The position numbers were made by a program, and so were the translations under genes. The notes below the pieces were generated by a model that was not told the DNA's origin, did no database searches, and was given only the letters and a program-made list of their open reading frames with translations. A stretch of DNA of 64,000 bases from an uncultured Sulfurovum sp. (lineage in GTDB: Bacteria > Campylobacterota > Campylobacteria > Campylobacterales > Sulfurovaceae): NCBI GenBank assembly GCA_902727935.1, contig CACVAX010000006.1, positions 1 through 64,000 of the forward strand. The letters run 5' to 3'. Numbering within the stretch: position 1 is the stretch's first letter; every line of letters begins with the position of its first letter. Shown here in pieces: positions 45,701 through 52,824 of this stretch.

Positions 45701-46213
45701 GGACTTACAGGTGTACCAACACCTATTAGATATACGGTTGAAAACAACAATGGTTTGATAAGTAATATAGCAACCATAACTCTAGTTGAAGGAGGTGTCT
45801 CTATTGAAGCCAATGATGATAGAGGCACAGCAAATGGTGCTGAACCAGTTATTATTAATGTATTAGAAAATGATACGGGAGATATTAACAGTTCGTCAGT
45901 AAGAATTATTAGAGCTAATGGGGATGAGGTGTTAAGCTATGTTGTTCCTTCTGAAGGCACATGGACAGTTAATGAAGATGGAAGCATCACTTTTAGAGGT
46001 GAAACAGGATTTGTAGGGACACCAACACCTATTCGATATATTGTTAATAATAACTCTACGCTTGTACTTAGTGATACAGCAGTGGTTAGTATTAATGGTA
46101 CTTGTGACTGTAGACCATATGAAAAAAGCATCCCAGCTATGGGTCAACTAGCAGCATTTATAATGCTTGTCTTAACATTACTAATTAGTATTTTTTTCTT
46201 CAGAAAAGAATAA
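39731..46213 (+). CDS. Giant modular surface protein with SdrD_B repeats and anchored C-terminus
   Basis: The 2160-residue protein has a signal peptide (about 1-27). Two cysteine-bearing N-terminal repeats follow (about 31-175 and 190-328, each ending F-x-G-[FM]-C-Y-K), then DUF11-like domains near 335-430 and 788-890. Cadherin/Ig-like LDxLxND repeats cover about 445-665 and five more copies lie near 1606-2120. Seven SdrD_B-type repeats (motif GDxVFxDTNxNGIQD, about 670-1600) are calcium-binding in related proteins. The C-terminus SIPAMGQLAAFIMLVLTLLI then FFFRKE is IPTL-CTERM-like. A cell-surface adhesin or filament is inferred. Confidence 0.8.
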   Translation: MREYTSFLYRIKIFFLLLVFISVSSFATGLSCSEGYSKYDKYNLWTAGQNEDALYHIALDIDGSKEDIIIDNVWTRDGNTNNQSFEQFKFMFTTKKCVEKSYNNGTGTCSPEEVLKTTDYTKDIKNISSDNNEFTDFGKIILPKDAVYIKLVHRTSPRFGDVHDTSLNSVEFRGFCYKKVPKVETPKPKFTCSTGYIKYLKDIYTLGRNDSSNLTTDLFNLGNNINEIDIEKVWTYDGNDNVQPNEQFKLIFTDTSGGAVMAQTKYTTDIDNTIGAIGNTQFSNLGITALPIGNKRVKLVHRADSNYADNLTYYNSVTFKGMCYKLKEAPLANPKVEIEVATNGNDADKPTGPSIGFDETVTWTYVIKNTGNVDLNNIVVTDNKLNEVCTVVSLAVGMSKTCTKTAKAVEGQYANVGTVKAKSPQNIEVSASDPSHYIGDSKVITPPVVQDDSKTGKTGEAVTLDTLLNDKSTDAALNPKSVVIVDVNVVDEGKKLVVKNEGTWTVNVNTGKITFSPKVGYTSDPTPIKYTVEDLNGNVSNEGTERIDYPQTKPVAENDVKIGERCKAVSLDILTNDSDPENDLNTSHVNFIFPNDWIGSDTDNDGDIDNVLVPEVGTWSLNSNGQALFSPSNDCAMNPEAISYTVTDKTRQVSNQATITVTYPEAEQSSIGDFIWFDADKNGQQDNGESGLVGVTVELYDANDELNTTTVTDENGTYAFVNLDAGEYKLKIILKEGYDFSPKSVEGVSSELDSDVHTDTGKTDFIVLSEGENNTSIDVGMFITAKSSIKIVKTTNSGNVVNIIEGDVVTWTYVVTNNGNTLISNLVVSDDKEGVISDCNGDNTLNPGQSMTCIKNGVAILGAYNNIGKVEGVDSAGKKLLAEDKSAYVGQSTPVLVGTVGDYIWLDSNRNGLQDADELPLQDIGVELFDKEKKRIQSTKSDVSGKYLFKDILAGQYYVKFIVPNGYTVTLKEAGENRDNDSNANSTGITALFELVEGANDLSMDLGMFPALTNLGDSVFLDTNANGIQDTNENEGIPNVNVKLYSEDNKLLSTTKTSSMGTYLFRNLVPANYYIIFDVPNTYKVSPQNQGVNESADSDADSSGKTGIISLIGGQDNKTVDMGLYQEGIKVGDRVFYDTNKNGIQDEGETGVADVTVNLHSVNKNDEVLTTKTTASGIYLFDNVVAGEYYIIFNAPAGYTITKANQGSTEQDSNPNASGRTANFMLVAGTQDSTIDMGIYQDVVSYGDRVFLDTNHNGLQDIDEKGVRDINVTVTSANSDFSRSMLTDENGNYLFMNLPAGEYSLEFSSIPYGYIITEKDVNNNANDLIDSDAFLENEKIITEVALLTPGKNDLSWDLGIYKTVCLPGKSVVGNLVFEDFNKDGIQDIGEHGVANVAVTLFNNDTEEKVEQTVTDENGLYEFAHVDPEFNYYVQFSIPNGYVVSPQDQDNDTIDSDADETGKTEVIVLETDQINATVDMGIYREGSTLGDKVFFDDFNGVSNGIQEAGELGANDIKVTLYSADGAELNTTRTNVSGEYHFTNVLQGRYSIGFSELPAGYIFATAKQGNDDEKDSDVNSNGRTEIIVVNGSVNITSIDAGLKKVSTGISVNDIKRGVIGKNVTLDVLANDTEGTFNFDVSTVRLTSIPNGAILSEDGRTLTVPNQGVWRVNPKTGAITFTPNEGFVGDPTAIAYTVQDTQGNETGAEVEVDYPPLANDDSVNAQRGQQVIIYVLENDANTSSPLDTTSVRLIDSSSADEVEMLTVLGEGTWNVNIDGSVTFTPEEGLVSNPTAIQYIVRELAGDISNRATISILYPDAVDDIVIVPTGTTGEIIVNVAENDSNNTVSTTITIGCEEEGVQTLVVEGEGIWQVVENGSISFMPEDGFVAEPTDIFYTIGLVSEERSNCARVDIRRELLALDDQSTLNVGSLTLINILNNDLGALNAQSVQLVFPLNQVAGSTLSADGRTLIVPGEGAWHVNDLGIVSFISEDGLTGVPTPIRYTVENNNGLISNIATITLVEGGVSIEANDDRGTANGAEPVIINVLENDTGDINSSSVRIIRANGDEVLSYVVPSEGTWTVNEDGSITFRGETGFVGTPTPIRYIVNNNSTLVLSDTAVVSINGTCDCRPYEKSIPAMGQLAAFIMLVLTLLISIFFFRKE

Positions 46214-46228
46214 GCTTTATTAAAAAAA

Positions 46229-46237
46229 TGTTATAAT
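46229..46237 (+). promoter_or_regulatory. Extended -10 promoter of the OMP gene
   Basis: TGTTATAAT (extended -10) lies 28 bases before the ATG, with AAAGGA as ribosome binding site. The gene can therefore be expressed independently of the giant gene. Confidence 0.5.
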
Positions 46238-46264
46238 ATAAATTAAATATACAAAGGATTTAAA

Positions 46265-46996
46265 ATGAAAAATATGAAATTATCAGTACTAATATTCATA
46301 ACAGCAAGTAATATATTATATGCAGGTGGTGACTTTACTGTTATTACACCTTATGAAACTGAAGATGTTATTATGGCTGAAGAGGCTTATGTTGAGCCAA
46401 TTATTGAACCAGTAATCGAACCAATGCCAGAGCCAATTGTGGTAGTACCTGTTCCTGTACCAGTTGAAGATATTAACCCAAGTGGGTTTTATGCAGGTTT
46501 AGGTATAGCTGCAGCACGTTATCAATCAAACTGTACCACAACACCAACAGGTTGTGGACCTGGTGGTGTTGACAAAACAGCTGGTGTTATGGCAAGAGTT
46601 GGTTACGACTTTAACCAATATATCGGAGTTGAAGCCAGAGGTATCAGAACCAATTGGAAGTCTAATGGTGGAAAAGTAAAACATGCAGGTGTCTTTTTAA
46701 AGCCAATGCTTCCTTTAGGAGACAAAACAAATGTTTATGGTTTAGTAGGTATTGCTAAAACAACGACCCAAGGTTCTATGCAAAGAACAGATGCTGAAGC
46801 AACAGCTTTAGGGTTGGGTGTTGAAGTTGACTTAAGTAAAGATACACCAAAAGATGGTCGTTATGGTAGAGCTTTTGATGGTAAAGGTGACCAAGAAAAA
46901 GGTTTAGGTGCTTTTGCCGACTATGAAAGAATGGTGGTTAAATCAGGTGCTCCTGATTTAGATGCTGTTTCAGTAGGGGTTACTTACGATTTTTAA
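46265..46996 (+). CDS. Outer-membrane beta-barrel protein
   Basis: The 243-residue protein has a signal peptide (about 1-20, cleaved near LYAGG). A long acidic/proline linker follows (about 30-70, EPIIEPVIEPMPEPIVVVPV). The rest is a small OMP barrel with GFYAGLGIAAARYQ, amphipathic strands ending VGVTYDF, and two cysteines in the first extracellular loop (NCTTTPTGCG). It is similar in plan to OmpW/OmpA-like small barrels. It follows the giant surface protein, which suggests but does not prove a link. Confidence 0.75.
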   Translation: MKNMKLSVLIFITASNILYAGGDFTVITPYETEDVIMAEEAYVEPIIEPVIEPMPEPIVVVPVPVPVEDINPSGFYAGLGIAAARYQSNCTTTPTGCGPGGVDKTAGVMARVGYDFNQYIGVEARGIRTNWKSNGGKVKHAGVFLKPMLPLGDKTNVYGLVGIAKTTTQGSMQRTDAEATALGLGVEVDLSKDTPKDGRYGRAFDGKGDQEKGLGAFADYERMVVKSGAPDLDAVSVGVTYDF

Positions 46997-47004
46997 TCAC
47001 TACT

Positions 47005-47040
47005 TTCCCTCTTTTTGAGGGAAGAGCTTCTTATTTTTTT
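47005..47040 (+). terminator. Terminator after the OMP gene
   Basis: TTCCCTC-TTTTT-GAGGGAA (47005-47023), followed by GAGCTTC and ATTTTTTT. Confidence 0.75.
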
Positions 47041-47057
47041 CACACTTCAACTTATTT

Positions 47058-47099
47058 TGCTATAATCATATCTATTAATAGACTAAATAAACTGGTCTA
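47058..47099 (+). promoter_or_regulatory. hisH promoter and possible operator
   Basis: TGCTATAAT (47058-47066) is an extended -10. Between it and the ribosome binding site lies the inverted repeat TAGAC-N11-GTCTA (47079-47099), placed where a repressor would block early transcription. Confidence 0.45.
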
Positions 47100-47114
47100 A
47101 TCTAAGGAATATCT

Positions 47115-47726
47115 TTGATAGGTATTGTTGACTATAACATGGGAAATTTAGCTTCTGTCATTAATGCATTTGAAAATGTAGGGGCTAAAATAGCTGTAGA
47201 GAGTGACCCTTCTAAACTTCAAGATTATGAAAAACTTATTTTACCAGGTGTTGGTGCATTCGGTGATGCAATGGAACATTTAAAAAGTAATGGTATGGAC
47301 AAGTCTGTAAAAGCGTATGCCAAAAGTGGAAAACCTCTTTTAGGTATTTGTCTTGGAATGCAACTTCTATTTGAAAGTAGCGAAGAGTTTGGAAACAGTG
47401 AGGGTTTAGGACTCATTGAAGGCAAAGTAGTGGCATTTGATGAGTCAAAGTTTGACCATAAATTAAAAGTACCACATATGGGTTGGAATGAGATGTTTAA
47501 ACAAAATGATATTCCTCTTTTTGATGGATTAGACAAAGAGTTTTATCTCTATTTTGTGCATTCATTTCATGCCCAGTGTGATGACACGTATGCCATTGGT
47601 AAAAGTTATTACGGTTATGAGTTTGTATCTGCAGTAAACAAAGATAACATTTACGGCATCCAACCACACCCAGAGAAAAGCCATGAAAATGGTTTGAAGA
47701 TAATTGAAAATTTTGTAAAACTGTAG
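47115..47726 (+). CDS. hisH: Imidazole glycerol phosphate synthase glutaminase subunit
   Basis: The 203-residue HisH supplies ammonia from glutamine to HisF in histidine synthesis. It has the oxyanion strand GIVDYNMGN and LPGVGAFGDAM, the nucleophile cysteine in LLGICLGMQLLFE (about residue 79), and the terminal HPEKS. The start is TTG, with AAGGAA five bases before it. The REP-like element begins at the stop codon. hisA is next only after the two inserted genes. Confidence 0.93.
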   Translation: MIGIVDYNMGNLASVINAFENVGAKIAVESDPSKLQDYEKLILPGVGAFGDAMEHLKSNGMDKSVKAYAKSGKPLLGICLGMQLLFESSEEFGNSEGLGLIEGKVVAFDESKFDHKLKVPHMGWNEMFKQNDIPLFDGLDKEFYLYFVHSFHAQCDDTYAIGKSYYGYEFVSAVNKDNIYGIQPHPEKSHENGLKIIENFVKL

Positions 47727-47776
47727 GAACCGATGGCTTTAGCCTCGTTATATTCGGGGCTGAAGCCTCCGATTCC
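47726..47776 (+). repeat. REP-like palindromic element at the his insertion
   Basis: Two 22-base arms (47726-47747 and 47755-47776) are inverted, imperfectly complementary copies (17 of 22 bases). Each contains a GGCTxxAGCC-type core, separated by TTATATT. The left arm is identical to the reverse complement of 36674-36695. It starts at the last base of hisH and ends 17 bases before the inserted ATPase. Confidence 0.65.
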
Positions 47777-47793
47777 CAAAAAAGGAGAACCTC

Positions 47794-48759
47794 ATGAGTG
47801 AATATTTCATAAAAACTATAGAAATTAAAAACTTTAAATGTTTTGAAGATTTTAAAGCAGAAGGCTTTGGTCGAGTTAATCTTATTGGTGGAAAGAATAA
47901 TGTTGGGAAGACGGCTTTTATGGAGGCTGTTTATGTAAACGTACATTCTACAAATATCGAGTCAATGACTTATGTTTTATATTGGATAAAAATTATAAGA
48001 AATTATATTGAGTTAGTCGAAAATGAAGCTTTAGATGTTTATGATGCCTTAGAAGAAATTAATAGTTATAGTTCCAATACAAATATCAATAATGTTTTTT
48101 ATCAATTTTATCATCAAGATGGAAAAAAATCATATGTATTTAAAACACATAAAGAAGAGAAAATTAGTATTAACAAAAAAGAATTTTCAGGCGATTTTGA
48201 AATGCTTGATAATATTCAGTTTATTGATAATTATGGTTTTACAAATGAAGAACTTGAAAAAGTATACGAATTTATTCAATTTCAAGATAAAGAGAAAGAA
48301 TTAGACAACTATATTCATAGTTTTGATAAAAATATTTTAAAATTTAAAATTATGAAAGATAAGGCATATTGTCAAACCAAGACAAAAAAGTATCAAGAAT
48401 TAAGTGAATTTGGAGATGGATTAAAGCATTGGGTTTCTGTAATTTGTTCTTTATATGCTTGTGAAAATAGTTATTTATTTATTGATGAGATTGATAATGG
48501 GATACATTATACACAATTAGACAAACTCTGGGAAATTATCCTAACCATTTCAAAACAACAAAATGTTCAAGTTTTCGCTACAACGCATTCAAAAGAGTGT
48601 ATCGAATCTTATGCTAGGGTGGCTAAGAAGCTAGAAGATAAAGAGATAAAATACATCAAAATGAGCCGATTAAAAGATGGTCAAATTATGGCTGGTGTTC
48701 GAGATTATGACATGCTTCAATATACAATGAGTGATGGGCATGAGGTTCGAGGCATATGA
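47794..48759 (+). CDS. OLD/ABC-type AAA ATPase of a two-gene defence-like cassette
   Basis: The 321-residue protein has Walker A GGKNNVGKTAF (about 31-41), an ABC-type signature FGDGLKHWVSVI (about 207-218), and Walker B YLFIDEIDNGI. The H-loop follows as FATTHSKECIES. It lacks a fused TOPRIM domain; that appears to be encoded by the next gene, overlapping by four bases. Similar ATPase plus TOPRIM pairs include PARIS (AriA-AriB) and OLD family partners. It is inserted between hisH and hisA, with AAAGGAG before the ATG. Confidence 0.72.
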   Translation: MSEYFIKTIEIKNFKCFEDFKAEGFGRVNLIGGKNNVGKTAFMEAVYVNVHSTNIESMTYVLYWIKIIRNYIELVENEALDVYDALEEINSYSSNTNINNVFYQFYHQDGKKSYVFKTHKEEKISINKKEFSGDFEMLDNIQFIDNYGFTNEELEKVYEFIQFQDKEKELDNYIHSFDKNILKFKIMKDKAYCQTKTKKYQELSEFGDGLKHWVSVICSLYACENSYLFIDEIDNGIHYTQLDKLWEIILTISKQQNVQVFATTHSKECIESYARVAKKLEDKEIKYIKMSRLKDGQIMAGVRDYDMLQYTMSDGHEVRGI

Positions 48760-49325
48760 TTGCAATATTGCATGAGGGAAATGCTCAAAAAACAGCTGAT
48801 AATAGATTAATAAAGCTTCTAATTGAGCATTTAGAACTTGATGAAAAAAAAGTAAGATTTTTTGGCTTGGGTTCTAAAAGTAATTTTTTCAAAAAAGATA
48901 CGGATGCTTATAGAGAATTAGTGGTTGATATTCAAGAAGAAATCATTACAAAAGTTTTATTTATTGTAGATGCTGATTATGCAAAGAATGATAAAAATTA
49001 TGGTGGATTTGAAAATACATTAAATCAGATGATAGCGATTAGAAAAGAATTAAATATGTATACAATATCTGACTTGTACATTACTTGTGATTTTGATAGC
49101 AAAGAAGGTTATTTAGAATCATTGATTTTATCTTCTATTTCAGAGCCACAAAAAGAGTGTATCGAAACGTTTTTAGACTGTTCAGAGTTTAAGTCCAAAG
49201 AAAATGATAAAGCAATATTGAATCAAATATACAATAATGCTTATCCGAATGCACCGTATGATTTTTCAAGTGATAAATTTGATATTTTGAAACAAAAACT
49301 ACACAACTTATTTAAGGGAGAATAA
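48756..49325 (+). CDS. TOPRIM-like partner of the ATPase
   Basis: The 189-residue protein has E7-G8 in ILHEGNAQKTAD and D72-A-D74 in LFIVDADYAKND. These match the conserved glutamate and D-x-D metal ligands of TOPRIM (DUF3226/DUF4435-like) nucleases. Mg-dependent nucleic-acid cleavage controlled by the ATPase would be the expected role. Its start codon overlaps the end of the ATPase and its TAA is immediately followed by the hisA ATG. Family membership rests on these two motifs. Confidence 0.6.
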   Translation: MIAILHEGNAQKTADNRLIKLLIEHLELDEKKVRFFGLGSKSNFFKKDTDAYRELVVDIQEEIITKVLFIVDADYAKNDKNYGGFENTLNQMIAIRKELNMYTISDLYITCDFDSKEGYLESLILSSISEPQKECIETFLDCSEFKSKENDKAILNQIYNNAYPNAPYDFSSDKFDILKQKLHNLFKGE

Positions 49326-50036
49326 ATGACAATACTACCAGCAATTGATTTAAAAGATGGGAAAGCAGTACGACTAAGCAAAGGCTTAATGGATTCAGCC
49401 AAAATATATTCAGATGAGCCGTGGCAAGTGGCTAAACGATTTGAAGAATTAGGTAGTGAGTGGGTTCACCTTGTGGATTTAAATGGTGCTTTTGCTGGGA
49501 AACCTGAAAACTTAGAGCAGATTAAAAAGATTCGTGAAAACTGTAACCTAAAGCTTGAACTTGGTGGGGGGATTCGTGATGAAGAGACCATTAAGATGTA
49601 TTTGGAGCTTGGGATTGACCGACTTATTTTGGGTTCTATTGCTGTTAAAGATGCACAGTTTGTTAAAGATATGGCAGCGAAATATCCCATAGTAGTGGGG
49701 ATTGATGCGATTGATGGCATGGTGGCTGTGGAAGGTTGGGCTGAAACTTCAGACATGAAAGCGACTGACTTAGCCAAAGAGTTTGCAGCTTGTGGGGTTC
49801 AAGCGATTATTTGTACTGATGTTGGACGTGATGGAATGATGACAGGGGTAAATATAGCATTTACCAAAGCGATTCAAGAGGCTTCAGGGTTGGAGACCAT
49901 TGCGAGTGGGGGCTTAAAAGACATGACCGATATTAATGGCTTAATTGCAGCTGGTATTGATGGAACAATCGTTGGAAAAGCATTTTATGAAGGCACATTG
50001 GACTTAGAAGAAGCATTTGGAGTGGCAAATGCATAG
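49326..50036 (+). CDS. hisA: ProFAR isomerase (phosphoribosylformimino-AICAR-phosphate isomerase)
   Basis: The 236-residue TIM-barrel isomerase of histidine synthesis begins [20 protein letters not shown]. It has the first phosphate half-motif ([13 protein letters not shown]) and a second in ASGGLKD and [11 protein letters not shown]. The catalytic aspartates are those of AIDLKDG and [12 protein letters not shown]. The sequence GGGAG before the ATG lies inside the last codons of the inserted TOPRIM gene. prmA starts eight bases before its stop. Confidence 0.93.
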   Translation: MTILPAIDLKDGKAVRLSKGLMDSAKIYSDEPWQVAKRFEELGSEWVHLVDLNGAFAGKPENLEQIKKIRENCNLKLELGGGIRDEETIKMYLELGIDRLILGSIAVKDAQFVKDMAAKYPIVVGIDAIDGMVAVEGWAETSDMKATDLAKEFAACGVQAIICTDVGRDGMMTGVNIAFTKAIQEASGLETIASGGLKDMTDINGLIAAGIDGTIVGKAFYEGTLDLEEAFGVANA

Positions 50037-50853
50037 TCATTATTATGAATTAACAATGACATTAAAAGAAGCAGATTTTGTCGAGTTTATTGCTGATTTT
50101 GTGGCAAACATAGCAGGAGATGGCTTAGAAATTGGTCGTGATCATATTATTGTACGTTCCGAAAATGATTTAGCACCTATACAAGAAGCTGTTGTTACTT
50201 TGGTAGGTTCACTTGGTGGAGCGATTGATATTGAGTATAAAATTGAAGAGAAAGAAAACCAAGATTGGATTGCTTCGTATCAAAACTCTATTGAGCCTAT
50301 AGAGGCTGGAAGATTTTATATTTACCCAAGTTGGTATGAAGCTAAAGAGGGTAAAATCAACATCAAAATTGATCCAGCTTTAGCCTTTGGTTCAGGACAT
50401 CATGCCACAACGTTTAGCTGTTTAGATGTCATAGGCACAAGAGTGCAAAGAGGACAAAGAGTATTAGATGTGGGTTGTGGTTCAGGGATTTTGGGTTTAG
50501 CAGCTACAAAACTTGGGGCTAAAGTTGAACTTTGTGATACTGATCCAATCTCTGTGGACTCATGTGAGCAAAACTTTGCGTTAAATTCTGCAGAGTATGA
50601 AGAGCTTTGGGAAGGTTCAGCCAATCAAGCCAAAGGTGAGTATGATGTGGTCATTGCCAATATTATTGCTGATGTTTTGAAGTTTATTGTGCATGATTTA
50701 ACACGTGCTACACAAAAAGATGGTATTTTAATTCTTTCTGGTATTTTGGATAAAAAAGAAACACAAGTAACAGAAGTTTACAAAGGCTTAGAACTTTTAG
50801 AGCGTAAGCAAAAAGATGAGTGGATAACACTTGTTTATAAAAAATTAAATTAG
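50029..50853 (+). CDS. prmA: Ribosomal protein L11 methyltransferase
   Basis: PrmA trimethylates L11. The chosen start gives about 274 residues; the ATG lies six bases after GGAG, inside the end of hisA. Its SAM-binding core is [20 protein letters not shown], with downstream [10 protein letters not shown] (the N-x-x-A-D catalytic region). The N-terminal L11-binding region is present, including [14 protein letters not shown]. It is co-transcribed with hisA and ftsH. Confidence 0.9.
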   Translation: MHSHYYELTMTLKEADFVEFIADFVANIAGDGLEIGRDHIIVRSENDLAPIQEAVVTLVGSLGGAIDIEYKIEEKENQDWIASYQNSIEPIEAGRFYIYPSWYEAKEGKINIKIDPALAFGSGHHATTFSCLDVIGTRVQRGQRVLDVGCGSGILGLAATKLGAKVELCDTDPISVDSCEQNFALNSAEYEELWEGSANQAKGEYDVVIANIIADVLKFIVHDLTRATQKDGILILSGILDKKETQVTEVYKGLELLERKQKDEWITLVYKKLN

Positions 50854-50868
50854 GAAATTTGTAGAAAT

Positions 50869-52797
50869 ATGACAAACCAAAACAATAACAATCAAAATAA
50901 TGAAAACAATGGTAATTTTTTTAATGATAACCCTATGTTAGCATTTGGAATTTTTATTTTAGTAATGATTATTCTTTTTAAATCATTTATGGGTGATGGC
51001 AGTGTAACAGGTATTATGGGAAATCCAGCCATCACAAAAGTTGAGCAAGTAAAATATTCAGATATTCGAAATCTTGTGGAAAAGCAAGAAGTTCAATCCG
51101 TAAAGATTACATCCACAACCATTGAAGCCATCAGTAAAGAGGGTACAAAAAAGTTTGTGGCTAAAAATATTCCTGCTTATGATATGGGCTTTATTCCTTT
51201 ACTTGATGAAAATAACATCACTTATGAAGGACAAGTTGGAGAAGGGGCTTTTGCACGGTACTTTAACATGCTTTTACCAATTATTTTTATTATTGCTATT
51301 TGGTTGTTTTTGGCTAAAAAAATGTCAAAAGGTATGGGCGGAATCTTGGGTGCTGGTAAAGCAGATAAAATGATAAGTTCTGAACGTCCTGATGTAAAGT
51401 TTGATGATGTTCAAGGGGTTCAAGAAGCCAAAGATGAAGTTGTTGAAATTGTTGATTTCTTGCGATATCCAGAGCGTTATATTGAACTTGGTGCAAAAAT
51501 TCCAAAAGGTCTTTTACTTGTGGGCCCTCCTGGTACTGGTAAGACACTTTTAGCTAAAGCTGTTGCTGGTGAAGCAGAAGTTCCATTTTTTTCGGTCAGT
51601 GGTTCAAGTTTTATGGAGATGTTTGTAGGGGTTGGTGCTTCACGGGTACGTGATCTTTTTGAACAAGCTAAAAAGAATGCACCTGCAATTATCTTTATTG
51701 ATGAAATTGATGCTATTGGTAAGTCGCGTTCGTCTGGAAATCAGATGGGTGGACACTCTGAACAAGAGCAGACTTTAAATCAACTACTTGCAGAAATGGA
51801 TGGTTTTGGGGTAAGTACACCTGTTATTGTTTTGGCTGCAACAAATAGACCCGAAACATTGGATGCAGCACTGCTTAGAGCAGGGCGTTTTGATAGACAG
51901 GTATTGGTAGATAAACCAGATTATGCTGGACGTTTAGCAATTTTAAAAGTACATTCAGAAGGTGTTAAACTTGATGATAGTATTGATATGGAGGTTGTGG
52001 CAAAACAGACAGCTGGAATGGCTGGGGCTGATTTGGCAAATATTATTAATGAGGCTGCCTTACTTTCTGGAAGACGTAACAAAAAGACCATCGGTCAAGA
52101 TGAATTGCTTGAAGCAATTGAGAGAGCTTTTGTGGGATTGGAGCGAAAGAACCGAAAAGTATCTGATGTTGAGAAAAATATTGTAGCTTATCATGAAAGT
52201 GGACATGCTCTTATGGCTGAACTTACCAAAGGCTCAACACGGGTTACAAAAGTGTCTATTATTCCTAGAGGGTTGGGTGCATTAGGTTATACCTTACATT
52301 TACCTGATGATGAAGATAGATTTTTAAAACGTAAATATGAGTTGATGGCAGAAGTTGATGTGCTTCTTGGTGGACGTGCAGCAGAAGAGGTTTTCTTAGG
52401 TGAAATCTCCACAGGTGCAGGAAATGACCTTGACCGAGCGACAGCAATTTTAAAAGACATGATTATGGTGTATGGTATGTCGGATGTGGCAGGATTAATG
52501 GTACTCTCACGAAGTCAAAGCTCTTTCCTTGGTGGTGGACAGATTAATAATGAGTTCTCTGAACAGATGTCACAAGATATTGATGCGAGTATTAAAGCCA
52601 CTTTAACAGAGCGTTATGAGTATGTCAAGCAGACCTTACGTGATTATAGCGATGCGATAGAAAATATGACAGCTGTTCTTTTAGATGTTGAAGTAATTGA
52701 AGGGGCAAAAGTTCAAGAGATTATTAAAGCTTACGAAGAAGAGAATAACATGGAGTCAAGAATGGCACATATTAAAGTTGAGAAAGAAGAAGAGTAA
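50869..52797 (+). CDS. ftsH: ATP-dependent zinc metalloprotease FtsH
   Basis: The 642-residue membrane protease has two transmembrane helices (about 25-44 and 126-147) around a periplasmic loop. The AAA domain has Walker [19 protein letters not shown], Walker [16 protein letters not shown] and the second region of homology [18 protein letters not shown]. The zinc site is HESGH. It degrades unneeded membrane and regulatory proteins. The N-terminus is asparagine/glutamine-rich. It ends the his-prmA-ftsH gene cluster. Confidence 0.95.
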   Translation: MTNQNNNNQNNENNGNFFNDNPMLAFGIFILVMIILFKSFMGDGSVTGIMGNPAITKVEQVKYSDIRNLVEKQEVQSVKITSTTIEAISKEGTKKFVAKNIPAYDMGFIPLLDENNITYEGQVGEGAFARYFNMLLPIIFIIAIWLFLAKKMSKGMGGILGAGKADKMISSERPDVKFDDVQGVQEAKDEVVEIVDFLRYPERYIELGAKIPKGLLLVGPPGTGKTLLAKAVAGEAEVPFFSVSGSSFMEMFVGVGASRVRDLFEQAKKNAPAIIFIDEIDAIGKSRSSGNQMGGHSEQEQTLNQLLAEMDGFGVSTPVIVLAATNRPETLDAALLRAGRFDRQVLVDKPDYAGRLAILKVHSEGVKLDDSIDMEVVAKQTAGMAGADLANIINEAALLSGRRNKKTIGQDELLEAIERAFVGLERKNRKVSDVEKNIVAYHESGHALMAELTKGSTRVTKVSIIPRGLGALGYTLHLPDDEDRFLKRKYELMAEVDVLLGGRAAEEVFLGEISTGAGNDLDRATAILKDMIMVYGMSDVAGLMVLSRSQSSFLGGGQINNEFSEQMSQDIDASIKATLTERYEYVKQTLRDYSDAIENMTAVLLDVEVIEGAKVQEIIKAYEEENNMESRMAHIKVEKEEE

Positions 52798-52814
52798 GAA
52801 CTTTCTTCTTTTAT
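52784..52814 (+). terminator. Possible terminator between ftsH and the histidine kinase
   Basis: AAGAAGAA (52784-52791) within the last ftsH codons pairs with TTCTTCTT (52803-52810), then TTATTTAT. It may serve convergent genes; the stem is weak and purine-biased. Confidence 0.35.
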
Positions 52815-52824
52815 TTATATAAAA

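Noticed and set aside
50017-50028. TTG at 50017 as start of prmA
   Set aside because: The ATG at 50029 has GGAG at six bases and gives a normal-length protein.
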